Source: Bacillota bacterium
GTDB taxonomy: Bacteria; Bacillota; Clostridia; Lachnospirales; Lachnospiraceae
Assembly (NCBI GenBank): GCA_023410575.1
Contig: JAEYPP010000035.1
Span: forward strand, 1 to 9,123
Reading direction: 5' to 3'
DNA length: 9,123 nt
A model generated the notes under the pieces. The model worked only from the letters and a program-made list of their open reading frames with translations, did not search any database and was not told where the DNA came from. Of this stretch, positions 1 through 6,064 are shown in pieces; the first letter of the stretch is position 1; each line of letters starts with the position of its first letter. The translations under genes and the position numbers were made by a program.

Positions 1-2
1 GG

Positions 3-126
3 TTACAAAAATAGATTCTCGTTTACAAACAAGGGTAAAAGTTGCGTTTCGTTTACAAATATTTATTCTCACTTACAAAGATTGATTCTCGACGTACAAA
101 AATGCATCTCGTTTTACTACTGACCA
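3..126. mobile_element. Terminal repeats of a DDE transposable element (IS21-like?), outer end at 126
   Basis: Five units fitting TTACAAAnATnnATTCTCG start at about 3, 23, 53, 73 and 94. Four are spaced about 20 bp apart; the second is stretched to 29 bp. The series ends in CTCGTTTTACTACTGACCA. Read on the minus strand this is a terminus beginning 5'-TGGTCAGTAG followed by multiple internal repeats, which fits ends of DDE elements that carry several transposase-binding sites; IS21-family ends are built this way. The body of the element would lie to the left, outside the window. No transposase is visible here, so the family name is inference. The last 21 bases recur identically at 5925-5945. 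Confidence 0.5.
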
Positions 127-164
127 ATCAATATACAAGGACATACAAAATATTACAATACTTA

Positions 165-194
165 TTGACAAAATTATGAAATTAGTAGTATTAT
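165..194 (+). promoter_or_regulatory. Vegetative promoter for the riboswitch-toxin transcript
   Basis: A perfect -35 box TTGACA (165-170) is followed after 18 bases by TATTAT (189-194), a good sigma-A -10 box. Transcription would begin near 201, just ahead of the riboswitch. The -35 box lies about 40 bp inside from the element end at 126. Confidence 0.7.
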
Positions 195-204
195 GGAAAT
201 AATT

Positions 205-310
205 GGAATATATATGGCAAACCTATAGAAATATAGGGACGCAAAGTTTGAAGTCTAAGAAAAGTCGATGATATTTTTCAATTATCAACTTTTTATGACC
301 GTTCGGCTGC
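205..310 (+). promoter_or_regulatory. Cyclic-di-GMP class I (GEMM-I) riboswitch
   Basis: The core signature is present: GGCAAACC (216-223), a short helix CCTATA-GAAA-TATAGG closed by a GAAA GNRA tetraloop (222-237), then GGACGCAAAG (237-246) joining the two main helices. GTCTAAG (253-259) opens the second long helix, which pairs through AAAAGT/ACTTTT and closes at ATGAC (295-299). The aptamer end is GTTCGGCTGC (301-310). The tetraloop, the GACGCAAAG joint and the GTCTAAG start match the family consensus as I know it; the outermost P1 helix is weak. This family binds c-di-GMP and in clostridia often controls surface and adhesion genes, in line with the CBM-bearing gene downstream. Confidence 0.88.
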
Positions 311-337
311 AGAGTGTAATTGCTTTGCAGTTTTTTT
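307..337 (+). terminator. Intrinsic terminator, riboswitch expression platform
   Basis: CTGCAGAG (307-314) pairs with CTTTGCAG (323-330), eight pairs including one G-T, around the loop TGTAATTG, and is followed by seven T (331-337). Its 5' arm uses the last bases of the aptamer (GGCTGC, 305-310), so aptamer closure and terminator formation probably compete. That would make c-di-GMP an ON signal; the direction is inference. Confidence 0.8.
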
Positions 338-396
338 AATGGTAAGAAAACAGTCCCATTTTATATGGATTGTTAATAAAAATCTAGGAGGGTAAG

Positions 397-3300
397 ATGA
401 AAGTTATGAAGGGTAAAATGAAAGTTATGAAAGGTAAAATGAGACAAGTACTTGCAATACTGTTGATTGTTGCAATGGTTGTTACAACCATACAAATATC
501 ACCAGCGCAAGCTCAAGCAGCCACAGATGAAAACAAAGTGACGACATATTACGGGGATGGTTTTGATGTAACGTTTAAAGTTAGCAGTCAGTGGTCAAGT
601 GCATTCAATGCAGATGTAACAATTAACAATACAAGTGATAAGGTTATAGACAATTGGACATTAGAATTTTTGATGCCTTATGAAATAACAAATATTTGGA
701 ATGGTATTATTGATTCTCATGAAAATGGTAATTATATAATAAAAAATGTAGGTAGCAATCAAGATATAGGAATTCAACAAAGTGTAAGCTTTGGATTCAC
801 TGCAAATTTGGAAGATGAATTAATTTTGCCTACCCAATATTCATTATTATGTTATGAAGAAGTGTTACCTGAGAATAGTTATGAAGCTGTTTTTAAGGAG
901 ACAGATGATTGGACAAGTGCATTTAATGGTGAAATAAGTATTAAAAATATTTCAGATCAGGTAATTGAAGATTGGAAACTTGAATTTGATTTTGATGGGA
1001 AGATTGATCGGTTTTGGACTGCAGAGATTTTATCCCAAAAGGATAGTCATTATGTGATTAAAAATGCTGGATATAACGCTAATATAAAACCAGGTGAGAC
1101 AATTAGTCTTGGATTTTCTGGAACTCCAGGAAATGTAGTATCAAATATAGAAAATTATAAGTTAACTCAGATTGTATCCACATCTCCTATAGAATACATA
1201 GAACTTGTCGATGGCAAAATAGAAAAAGATTATTTAAATCGAGTAATTTATCCAAACTTATTGATGGACGGAAAGTCCATTGATGATATTAAGTTAAGCA
1301 ATGATTTTGATAGTGATGGACTAACATTGGGACAGGAATATGAGTATGATACAAATCCATTTTCAGCTGATACTGACGAGGACGGATTATGTGATTATGA
1401 AGAAATCTATCTTTATAATACGGATCCTAATAATTCAGACTCAGATTGGGATGAAATGACTGACGGAACGGAGATAAATTGTGCACTTAATCCGTTATTA
1501 GCAGACACTGATGGAAATGGTATCATTGATTGCGAGGAAACTATAAAACAACAGGTTCGGATAGAAGGATTTGAAAAAAATACACTAGAGGAAGTTGGTA
1601 CATTGCCTTCTGTAATTATTACAGGAAAAGGGGATTATAGTGAGAAATTAAACGCTGTTGCAATAACAAATGATAAAACTATATTAGAGATAAATTCTTT
1701 GGTGGGAACGCCTTTTGATTTGGTACACGATGATAATATGACTTTCGAAAGTAGTGAGATATCATTTCAGATCAGTGATGAGATATTAAAAACAATATCA
1801 TTGGATGAACTCGTAATTGCTTCTTATGATAAAGAAAATAACGCATTAGAACTTTTAGATACAAGATATGATGAAGTGAGCCATACGATAAGCGCTGATG
1901 TTAATCATTATAGTATATACTTTGCAATTAACATTGAACAGTATTTTTTTGATATTGATTGGAAAAATGAATCAAGTAAAATAGAATCTGGGAAGGCTGA
2001 TGTAATATTTGTGGTTGATACTACAGGTTCGATGTACGATGCTATTCAGAATGTTAAAAATAACATTAATCAGTTTGTAACTGAGTTGGATGATAAGAAA
2101 GTAGATATTCGCCTTGGATTAATTGAATACCAAGATATTACATATGATGGAACAGACTCAACAAAATCATATAGTTGGTATAATGATGTTAATGATTTTA
2201 AAAAACAAGTTTCAGCGTTAGGTTTGGGAGACGGTGGTGATATACCAGAATCAGCAGTAGATGCGCTTCATTGTGCTCAGAATATGAAATTTCGTTCAGG
2301 TGTAAATAAGTATATTATTTTAGTTACTGATGCATCATACAAGAACGGAATTGTTGGTGATTCCAGCGTTACCATGCAGGACGAAATTGATAAATTAGTA
2401 AAGAATAATGTTAGTACTTCTGTTGTAACAAGAACGTCTTGTTATTCTACATATCAAAATTTGACATCAAGTACAAATGGTGTTACTGGTAATATCGTTA
2501 ACAATTTTGCAAATGAGTTAAAACCGCTCATAGAAAAAATGAAAGAGAATGCAAAAGGTTGTTGGGTTAGATTATCTAATGGATCGGTTGTACGACTAGA
2601 CAGTGATCCAGCATTAGGCGATGAAACTGTCGATACTGATGAAGATGGGATTCCTGATGTGATTGAGTTAAAAAGTAGTTATAAAGTTTTAGTGTTCAAT
2701 CCATATACACAAAAAACGGAGTTCATTGATACTTGGTCATTTTATAGTAATCCAGTGGATGAAGATTCTGATGGAGATGAGATATATGATGTAGACGATT
2801 TAAGACCAACTATATATGATACAACAATAAAGAATAAAACGGATGAATATATTGAATTTAATACAAAGAGAAAGTGGTATAATGTTTCTTGTACATCATT
2901 TGATTATTTAGATAATTTATGTCAGTTTGTTGATGGGTATGTAGATAATTATATACCGATTGAGGAATTTAGAAAAATCATAGATAACATTGAGCTGAAT
3001 TCGGAGCAAGAATTTAGTATTGAGGAGCTTACAATTATTGGATTGATAAATAATGAGGGTTCTAAGATCTACTTGAATGATAAATCAAGTGAAATCAGAG
3101 AGACAATATTTCACAATTTAACAAATCAAGACAGCAAATATTTTAAACATAGTGGAATACTTTGGTGGGAAGAATGGAAAGAGGTAGCTAAGGGAACAAA
3201 GGGTGGATTTCTCAAGGGTACAGTATTGTCTGAAGCCGATATCAATTTTTCACTGAAGTTATATTATGAAACTGATGTATATACAGTACTAAATACGGTA

Positions 3301-3873
3301 GCTAAAGTTGGTGCATTGGTAATTGCAGTAATTGTTGCGATAGAAGCAACACCTACAATATTAGCAAATATTCAGGGATTAATATATTATGTTAAAACAT
3401 TTGGAGTATACCAAGGGTTAAAGATGTACGAATACCTTGGTGTTAGTAACTTGCCTAGTAGCGTAATAACTTGGGTACAGTGGGATGTTGCTGATGGGGA
3501 TAGTTCTTTAGATGATTTAATCGGTGCCAATATACCAATTCATCAACGTGGGATTACAGGTGAAGAGGCACTAAAAATTACATATGGTGGCGATTCACAG
3601 GTATATTTTGAAGCCTATTATTACGGAGTTAAAGGCGGCAGATATATAGACCAACTTGCTAATGATATTGCACATGAGTCAAAAGTTGGTTATACTTGTC
3701 TAAGCAATAGAATACGGATTCAAATACTAAAAGATGCTTATTTACTAGAAAAAGAAGAATTTAAAAAAGTAATATGGCATTTTTATAAAAGTGATATTAC
3801 TGGTAGGGGAGGTGCTACACAATCTTTACTGGATTTCTTAGAAGAGAATGGAATTGAATATATTATTCACTAG
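397..3873 (+). CDS. Secreted CBM2x2-VWA protein with C-terminal PD-(D/E)XK-type nuclease toxin domain
   Basis: This 1158-residue protein has a Sec signal peptide (hydrophobic core about 18-30, likely cleavage after A41 in AQAQA-A). Two CBM2-like modules follow (about 48-138 and 162-246), each with W-S/T-AFN, an N-W-T/K-LEF strand and a late GF motif. Acidic DxDxDG calcium-type repeats lie at about 303-381, and a beta-rich linker of ZU5-like appearance at about 390-525. The VWA domain (about 533-720) has a MIDAS-like DTTGS (541-545), GGDIPES (613-619) and VTDA (D645). Further acidic repeats lie at 746-801, and a hydrophobic stretch at about 966-983. The last roughly 110 residues carry GGRYID (D1085), HESK (E1094, K1096) and a late WHFYKSDITGRGG block. 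I recall that pattern from restriction-endonuclease-fold toxins at the ends of polymorphic toxins. The start is set by AGGAGGG at 386-392. Codons 1-7 are tandemly duplicated. Likely role: surface carbohydrate binding and nuclease attack on competitors. The delivery route is unknown; domain assignments are by eye. Confidence 0.85.
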   Translation: MKVMKGKMKVMKGKMRQVLAILLIVAMVVTTIQISPAQAQAATDENKVTTYYGDGFDVTFKVSSQWSSAFNADVTINNTSDKVIDNWTLEFLMPYEITNIWNGIIDSHENGNYIIKNVGSNQDIGIQQSVSFGFTANLEDELILPTQYSLLCYEEVLPENSYEAVFKETDDWTSAFNGEISIKNISDQVIEDWKLEFDFDGKIDRFWTAEILSQKDSHYVIKNAGYNANIKPGETISLGFSGTPGNVVSNIENYKLTQIVSTSPIEYIELVDGKIEKDYLNRVIYPNLLMDGKSIDDIKLSNDFDSDGLTLGQEYEYDTNPFSADTDEDGLCDYEEIYLYNTDPNNSDSDWDEMTDGTEINCALNPLLADTDGNGIIDCEETIKQQVRIEGFEKNTLEEVGTLPSVIITGKGDYSEKLNAVAITNDKTILEINSLVGTPFDLVHDDNMTFESSEISFQISDEILKTISLDELVIASYDKENNALELLDTRYDEVSHTISADVNHYSIYFAINIEQYFFDIDWKNESSKIESGKADVIFVVDTTGSMYDAIQNVKNNINQFVTELDDKKVDIRLGLIEYQDITYDGTDSTKSYSWYNDVNDFKKQVSALGLGDGGDIPESAVDALHCAQNMKFRSGVNKYIILVTDASYKNGIVGDSSVTMQDEIDKLVKNNVSTSVVTRTSCYSTYQNLTSSTNGVTGNIVNNFANELKPLIEKMKENAKGCWVRLSNGSVVRLDSDPALGDETVDTDEDGIPDVIELKSSYKVLVFNPYTQKTEFIDTWSFYSNPVDEDSDGDEIYDVDDLRPTIYDTTIKNKTDEYIEFNTKRKWYNVSCTSFDYLDNLCQFVDGYVDNYIPIEEFRKIIDNIELNSEQEFSIEELTIIGLINNEGSKIYLNDKSSEIRETIFHNLTNQDSKYFKHSGILWWEEWKEVAKGTKGGFLKGTVLSEADINFSLKLYYETDVYTVLNTVAKVGALVIAVIVAIEATPTILANIQGLIYYVKTFGVYQGLKMYEYLGVSNLPSSVITWVQWDVADGDSSLDDLIGANIPIHQRGITGEEALKITYGGDSQVYFEAYYYGVKGGRYIDQLANDIAHESKVGYTCLSNRIRIQILKDAYLLEKEEFKKVIWHFYKSDITGRGGATQSLLDFLEENGIEYIIH

Positions 3874-3889
3874 AAAGGAAGTATAAACT

Positions 3890-4480
3890 ATGATGAACTA
3901 TCCAATAATGGAAACACCTTTTATATTATTACCATTTGAAGAAATGAAGAAAAAGCAGGTTGAACAATATTTTCAATGGTACATGACAGAAAAAGCAAAC
4001 CGTATTCGGCAATTAAGTGAGTTTATTAATCAAGAAACGAATAAGGTATTACTGGATAATTCAGCTGAGTCTCTAATAGATTTATGGGAATGGTTTGAGA
4101 GCCATATTGAATATCAAGAGAAAACAGAGAGAGAGTTACATGATGAACTTTCGGGAAAACCTTTATGGATTCAGGAAATTTTGAAGAATAATACAAAAAG
4201 GTTAACCCTACTTACAATGGCATTAGCTGAAGATATAGCTATTTATTTTTCTGAAACTATGATTAAAAATCATTCGGAAATACGTTGGGGTTACAGAATG
4301 AGACCCAAAAAGTTGAATGGTGTTAATCAACCTATTCTATTAGGATTTCATGGTGACATTTCAGTCAATCCTAGAAGATTGGTATCCGTATGTATCTCAA
4401 AGTCTACTGATGAGAAAAATAAATATCAATTATATGAAACGTATAAAAAATGGGAAGAAAGTATTTTAATTCCAAATTGA
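3890..4480 (+). CDS. Probable immunity protein for the upstream nuclease toxin
   Basis: This is a 196-residue soluble protein without signal peptide or membrane segment, rich in charged and aromatic residues. It has a helical N-terminal half with EQYFQWYM (25-32) and LWEWFESHIEY (65-75), and a C-terminal half ending in a short beta-like stretch (GFHGDISVNP). It starts 16 bases after the toxin stop codon, with AAAGGAAG (3874-3881) as ribosome binding site. Two adjacent ATG codons (3890, 3893) are both usable. It should be co-transcribed with the toxin and share the c-di-GMP riboswitch. Position directly behind a toxin C-terminus, small size and cytoplasmic character are classic for immunity genes. 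I have a loose memory of similar LWEWF proteins beside such toxins but cannot name a family. The function is inferred from context. Confidence 0.72.
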   Translation: MMNYPIMETPFILLPFEEMKKKQVEQYFQWYMTEKANRIRQLSEFINQETNKVLLDNSAESLIDLWEWFESHIEYQEKTERELHDELSGKPLWIQEILKNNTKRLTLLTMALAEDIAIYFSETMIKNHSEIRWGYRMRPKKLNGVNQPILLGFHGDISVNPRRLVSVCISKSTDEKNKYQLYETYKKWEESILIPN

Positions 4481-4639
4481 TCTTTGATATTAGCGTAAGT
4501 ATGATTTATCCCGGAGAAAAAATGGAGAGGTGGTATTGTTATCTTGGATTCGCCAGTTTGGTACTTTTTTCATCATGTTGTATTAGCAGATATTATCGTA
4601 GAAAAGATGGATTTCAAATTTATAGAATCATTTTCCATC

Positions 4640-4921
4640 AATGCGCTTTACGATGAAAAAGGGATTGCCTATAAAGAATTGGAACGTATACATCTACATT
4701 GGTTGCATTATACATTTGCTACAAGATGCTTTGAAAAGGGAATGACAGCCAATACTGTTCAGGAGATTATAAGGCATTCAAATTAACAATACGACGGTTT
4801 TTTATACTAACTGTTTAGAGGATATAAGCAGATAGAAGCGAAAAAAATTGGTGAATTCCTTGACACATCTTCTCAAATTGACAAAAAAGTTGCGTATGAA
4901 AATTTAATTGGAATCATTTAA
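4640..4921 (+). pseudogene. C-terminal remnant of a tyrosine recombinase/integrase, frameshifted
   Basis: The reading frame from 4640 gives RIHLHWLHYTFATRCFEKG and then TVQEIIRHSN, the end of the catalytic domain of phage or transposon integrases (usual form HxLRHTFATR ... LGHS). It stops at 4784-4786. Another frame then reads NNTTVFYTNCLEDI (about 4786-4830), which contains the expected nucleophile tyrosine. After a second shift the first frame resumes as KQIEAKKIGEFLDTSSQ and stops at 4919-4921. Two compensating frameshifts therefore interrupt it. The box II arginine is also lost (LRH has become LHY) and the GHS glycine is arginine. The N-terminal and core-binding parts are absent. A 76-codon stretch with a start at 4544 remains open upstream but is not recognisable as integrase. 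It is a dead relic of an integrated element. Confidence 0.8.
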
Positions 4922-4990
4922 AAAGAGAATTCTCCGCAAATAATTTGCGAAAGAAAAGTACAATATATGCCATAAGGTATTTAAAAAGTT

Positions 4991-5019
4991 AGTGTTTATG
5001 CATTTTTACAAGTGTTTAT
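4991..5019. repeat. Pair of 9-bp direct repeats behind the integrase relic
   Basis: AGTGTTTAT occurs at 4991-4999 and 5011-5019, a 20-bp spacing. Short direct repeats just beyond an integrase gene can be recombinase-binding sites, but two copies of an AT-rich 9-mer are weak evidence. The rest of 4922-5051 shows no gene. Confidence 0.25.
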
Positions 5020-5051
5020 TTTATAACTTCGCAAAGCAGATGGGAATGTAA

Positions 5052-5204
5052 GCGTTTAGCACAAGCGTAATACGAATAAAAGGTTCAAGCGAGAATTTAT
5101 TCTCGTTTGGACCTTTTTTAGTATTGCGCGCCGCACGGATATGAGCATGAAGCCCACAAGATTTTAGTGGGCGGAATGCGAATAGACGCGCTTGTGCTAA
5201 ATGC
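5052..5204. repeat. Structured tandem unit A1 (about 150 bp, unknown class)
   Basis: A 16-bp outer stem (5052-5067 with 5189-5204, one G-T pair) encloses three structures. First, AATAC/GTATT (5069-5073, 5121-5125) flanks a 14-bp hairpin (5082-5095 with 5100-5113, loop TTTA) followed by six T, which on its own would act as a terminator. Second comes the conserved single-stranded text GCGCGCCGCACGG. Third is a helix TAT-GA-GCAT / ATGC-GA-ATA (5140-5148, 5176-5184) with a tandem G-A internal loop, capped by GCCCAC/GTGGGC (5152-5157, 5167-5172). There is no ORF. Whether it works as RNA or as folded DNA cannot be read from the sequence, and the strand is undecided. Confidence 0.7.
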
Positions 5205-5350
5205 GGGCTTATTGAAAAGACTGATGAGAGTATATTTTTACTCTCAATCAGTCTTTTTTATTGCGCTCTGGGCGACAGCCCCCTATGAGGAAGAAGAGAG
5301 GCACGTACTTTGCCGAACGGATTCCGAATAGGCGGCTCGTAGCTTAAACG
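5205..5350. repeat. Structured tandem unit B1, divergent paralogue of A1
   Basis: This unit begins directly where A1 ends and has the same order of parts with different bases. The first hairpin is GACTGATGAGAGT (5219-5231) with ACTCTC-A-ATCAGTC (5240-5253), followed by six T. Next is ATTGCGC (5260-5266), then a small hairpin GGGC-GACA-GCCC that unit A lacks. The G-A helix follows as CCTAT-GA-GGAA (5282-5292) with TTCC-GA-ATAGG (5322-5332), capped by GGCA/TGCC. The outer stem is weaker than in A (GGGCT 5205-5209 with GGCTC 5334-5338, including G-T pairs). Confidence 0.62.
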
Positions 5351-5502
5351 GCGTTAAGACAAGCGTAATACGAATATAAAGTTCCAGTAGGAGTTTACTT
5401 CTACTGGAACTTTTTTTCGTATTGCGCGCTACACGGATATGAGCATGATGACCGAATGGTTTTATCGGGCGAGAATGCGAATAGACGCGCTTGTGTTAAT
5501 GC
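5351..5502. repeat. Structured tandem unit A2
   Basis: This is a second A-type unit. The outer stem is 5351-5365 with 5488-5502, with one mismatch and one G-T pair. The first hairpin is AAAGTTCCAGTAG (5378-5390) with CTACTGGAACTTT (5401-5413), and a run of seven T starts at 5411. Its stem bases differ completely from A1, yet the flanks TAATACGAAT and GTATTGCGCG and the TTTA loop are kept. The G-A helix TAT-GA-GCAT / ATGC-GA-ATA lies at 5438-5446 and 5475-5483, capped by a different short stem CCGA/TCGG. The match to A1 outside the variable hairpins is near identical. Confidence 0.7.
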
Positions 5503-5565
5503 TTAAGGAAAGGCGACAGCCTCCTATGAGCAAGAAGTGAAGCATGGTTTTTGCGGAACGGATTG
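5503..5565. repeat. Truncated structured unit B2
   Basis: GGCGACAGCC, CCTATGAGCAAGAAG and GCGGAACGGATTG align with unit B1, but the first hairpin of B is missing. The right arm of the G-A helix breaks off after TTG (5563-5565), where CGAATAGG would be expected. The break coincides with the start of the transposase fragment, so the array was probably cut by insertion or deletion there. Confidence 0.55.
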
Positions 5566-5750
5566 TTAAGCAAGATGATATGACATTATTTGCAAATCAC
5601 ATCAATAATACGGTCTGAGCTAGTTTAATTGGTCGTAACCCATATGAACTAGCTCAACTATTACTTCATTCAAAAATTTTTGAAGTCTTACGGTTAAAGA
5701 GTATTAAGGCTGATGAAGTAACGCTCAAGCCATCCTTATTGAAACACTAA
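5562..5750 (+). pseudogene. C-terminal remnant of a DDE transposase (IS30-like?)
   Basis: One frame reads IVKQDDMTLFANHINNTV, then a TGA stop, then ASLIGRNPYELAQLLL and a tail ADEVTLKPSLLKH with stop at 5748-5750. A conserved helix with HIN, a (T/N)PYELA block and an ending DEV-LKPSLLK fit the C-terminus of IS30-like transposases as I remember them; the family name is tentative. The in-frame TGA is a one-base change from CGA (arginine). The catalytic D-D-E region is absent. Its left edge runs into the broken unit B2, which suggests a deletion joined the two relics. Confidence 0.6.
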
Positions 5751-5924
5751 ATAGTATTTAAAAGCAAAAGGCAGATACCATTCTATAGAAAAAGTAAACG
5801 CAATATATGGAATAAAGAATTGGATTTACACATGAATAACCTTAGGAAAACTGCTATTTCTCGATGTTACGATTACAAACATATTTTTTTGTCGACAAGT
5901 TGCATTTGTATTTTCATTCAAGGT

Positions 5925-5945
5925 ATCTCGTTTTACTACTGACCA
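5925..5945. repeat. 21-bp direct repeat of the element end at 106-126
   Basis: The 21 bases starting ATCTCGTTTTACTACTG and ending ACCA are identical to 106-126 and in the same orientation; the sequences after both ends differ. Two same-facing termini 5.8 kb apart mark either two separate elements of one family or boundary repeats around the toxin/recombinase/array segment. Confidence 0.8.
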
Positions 5946-5962
5946 TATAACCTAATCTTTGT

Positions 5963-5983
5963 ATTTTACATTTTTTGTAAAAT
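5963..5983. terminator. Weak AT-only hairpin
   Basis: ATTTTACA pairs with TGTAAAAT around TTTTT. There is no GC in the stem tip and no clean T-run after it, so it is a poor terminator. It lies just in front of the promoter at 5987 and may instead be an operator-like palindrome. Confidence 0.25.
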
Positions 5984-5986
5984 TTA

Positions 5987-6015
5987 TTGTGCTTTTTTCA
6001 AATATATATTAATAT
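5987..6015 (+). promoter_or_regulatory. Candidate promoter for the 230-aa secreted protein
   Basis: TTGTGC (5987-5992) is followed after 17 bases by TAATAT (6010-6015). The -35 box is only partly consensus, but spacing and AT-rich surroundings fit. Transcription would start near 6022, about 30 bases before the ribosome binding site. Confidence 0.45.
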
Positions 6016-6064
6016 ATGGTTATTGGGCTTTATATTTAATTATCAAAACAGAAGGGAGTATATT

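Larger units (their letters stand above)
5751..5986. other. Gene-free stretch ending in a second, degenerate element terminus
   Basis: No open frame of note is present. TTACAAACATATTTTTTTGTCG (in two parts, 5873-5894) and a few TTACA/TTCTCG fragments upstream resemble worn copies of the repeats at 3-111. They lead into the exact 21-bp terminus at 5925-5945. Confidence 0.4.

Noticed and set aside
4450..4656. 68-codon ORF overlapping the end of the immunity gene
   Set aside because: It lies in a shifted frame over the immunity gene and integrase relic, with no Shine-Dalgarno site and no protein-like pattern.
5219..5253. CTGATGAGAG in unit B1 resembles the hammerhead ribozyme core CUGAUGA
   Set aside because: The motif is fully base-paired within its own hairpin, and the GAAA and cleavage-site parts are missing.
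5052..5502. Retron msr-msd, integron attC or CRISPR reading of the tandem units
   Set aside because: There is no reverse transcriptase, no cas gene and no R/Y core sites. The TTAGC string lies inside the stem instead of after it, and the repeats are far longer than CRISPR repeats.
5987..6064. Upstream ATG extension of the 230-aa exported protein by 26 residues
   Set aside because: It has no ribosome binding site, overlaps the promoter, and puts a second hydrophobic stretch ahead of a complete signal peptide.
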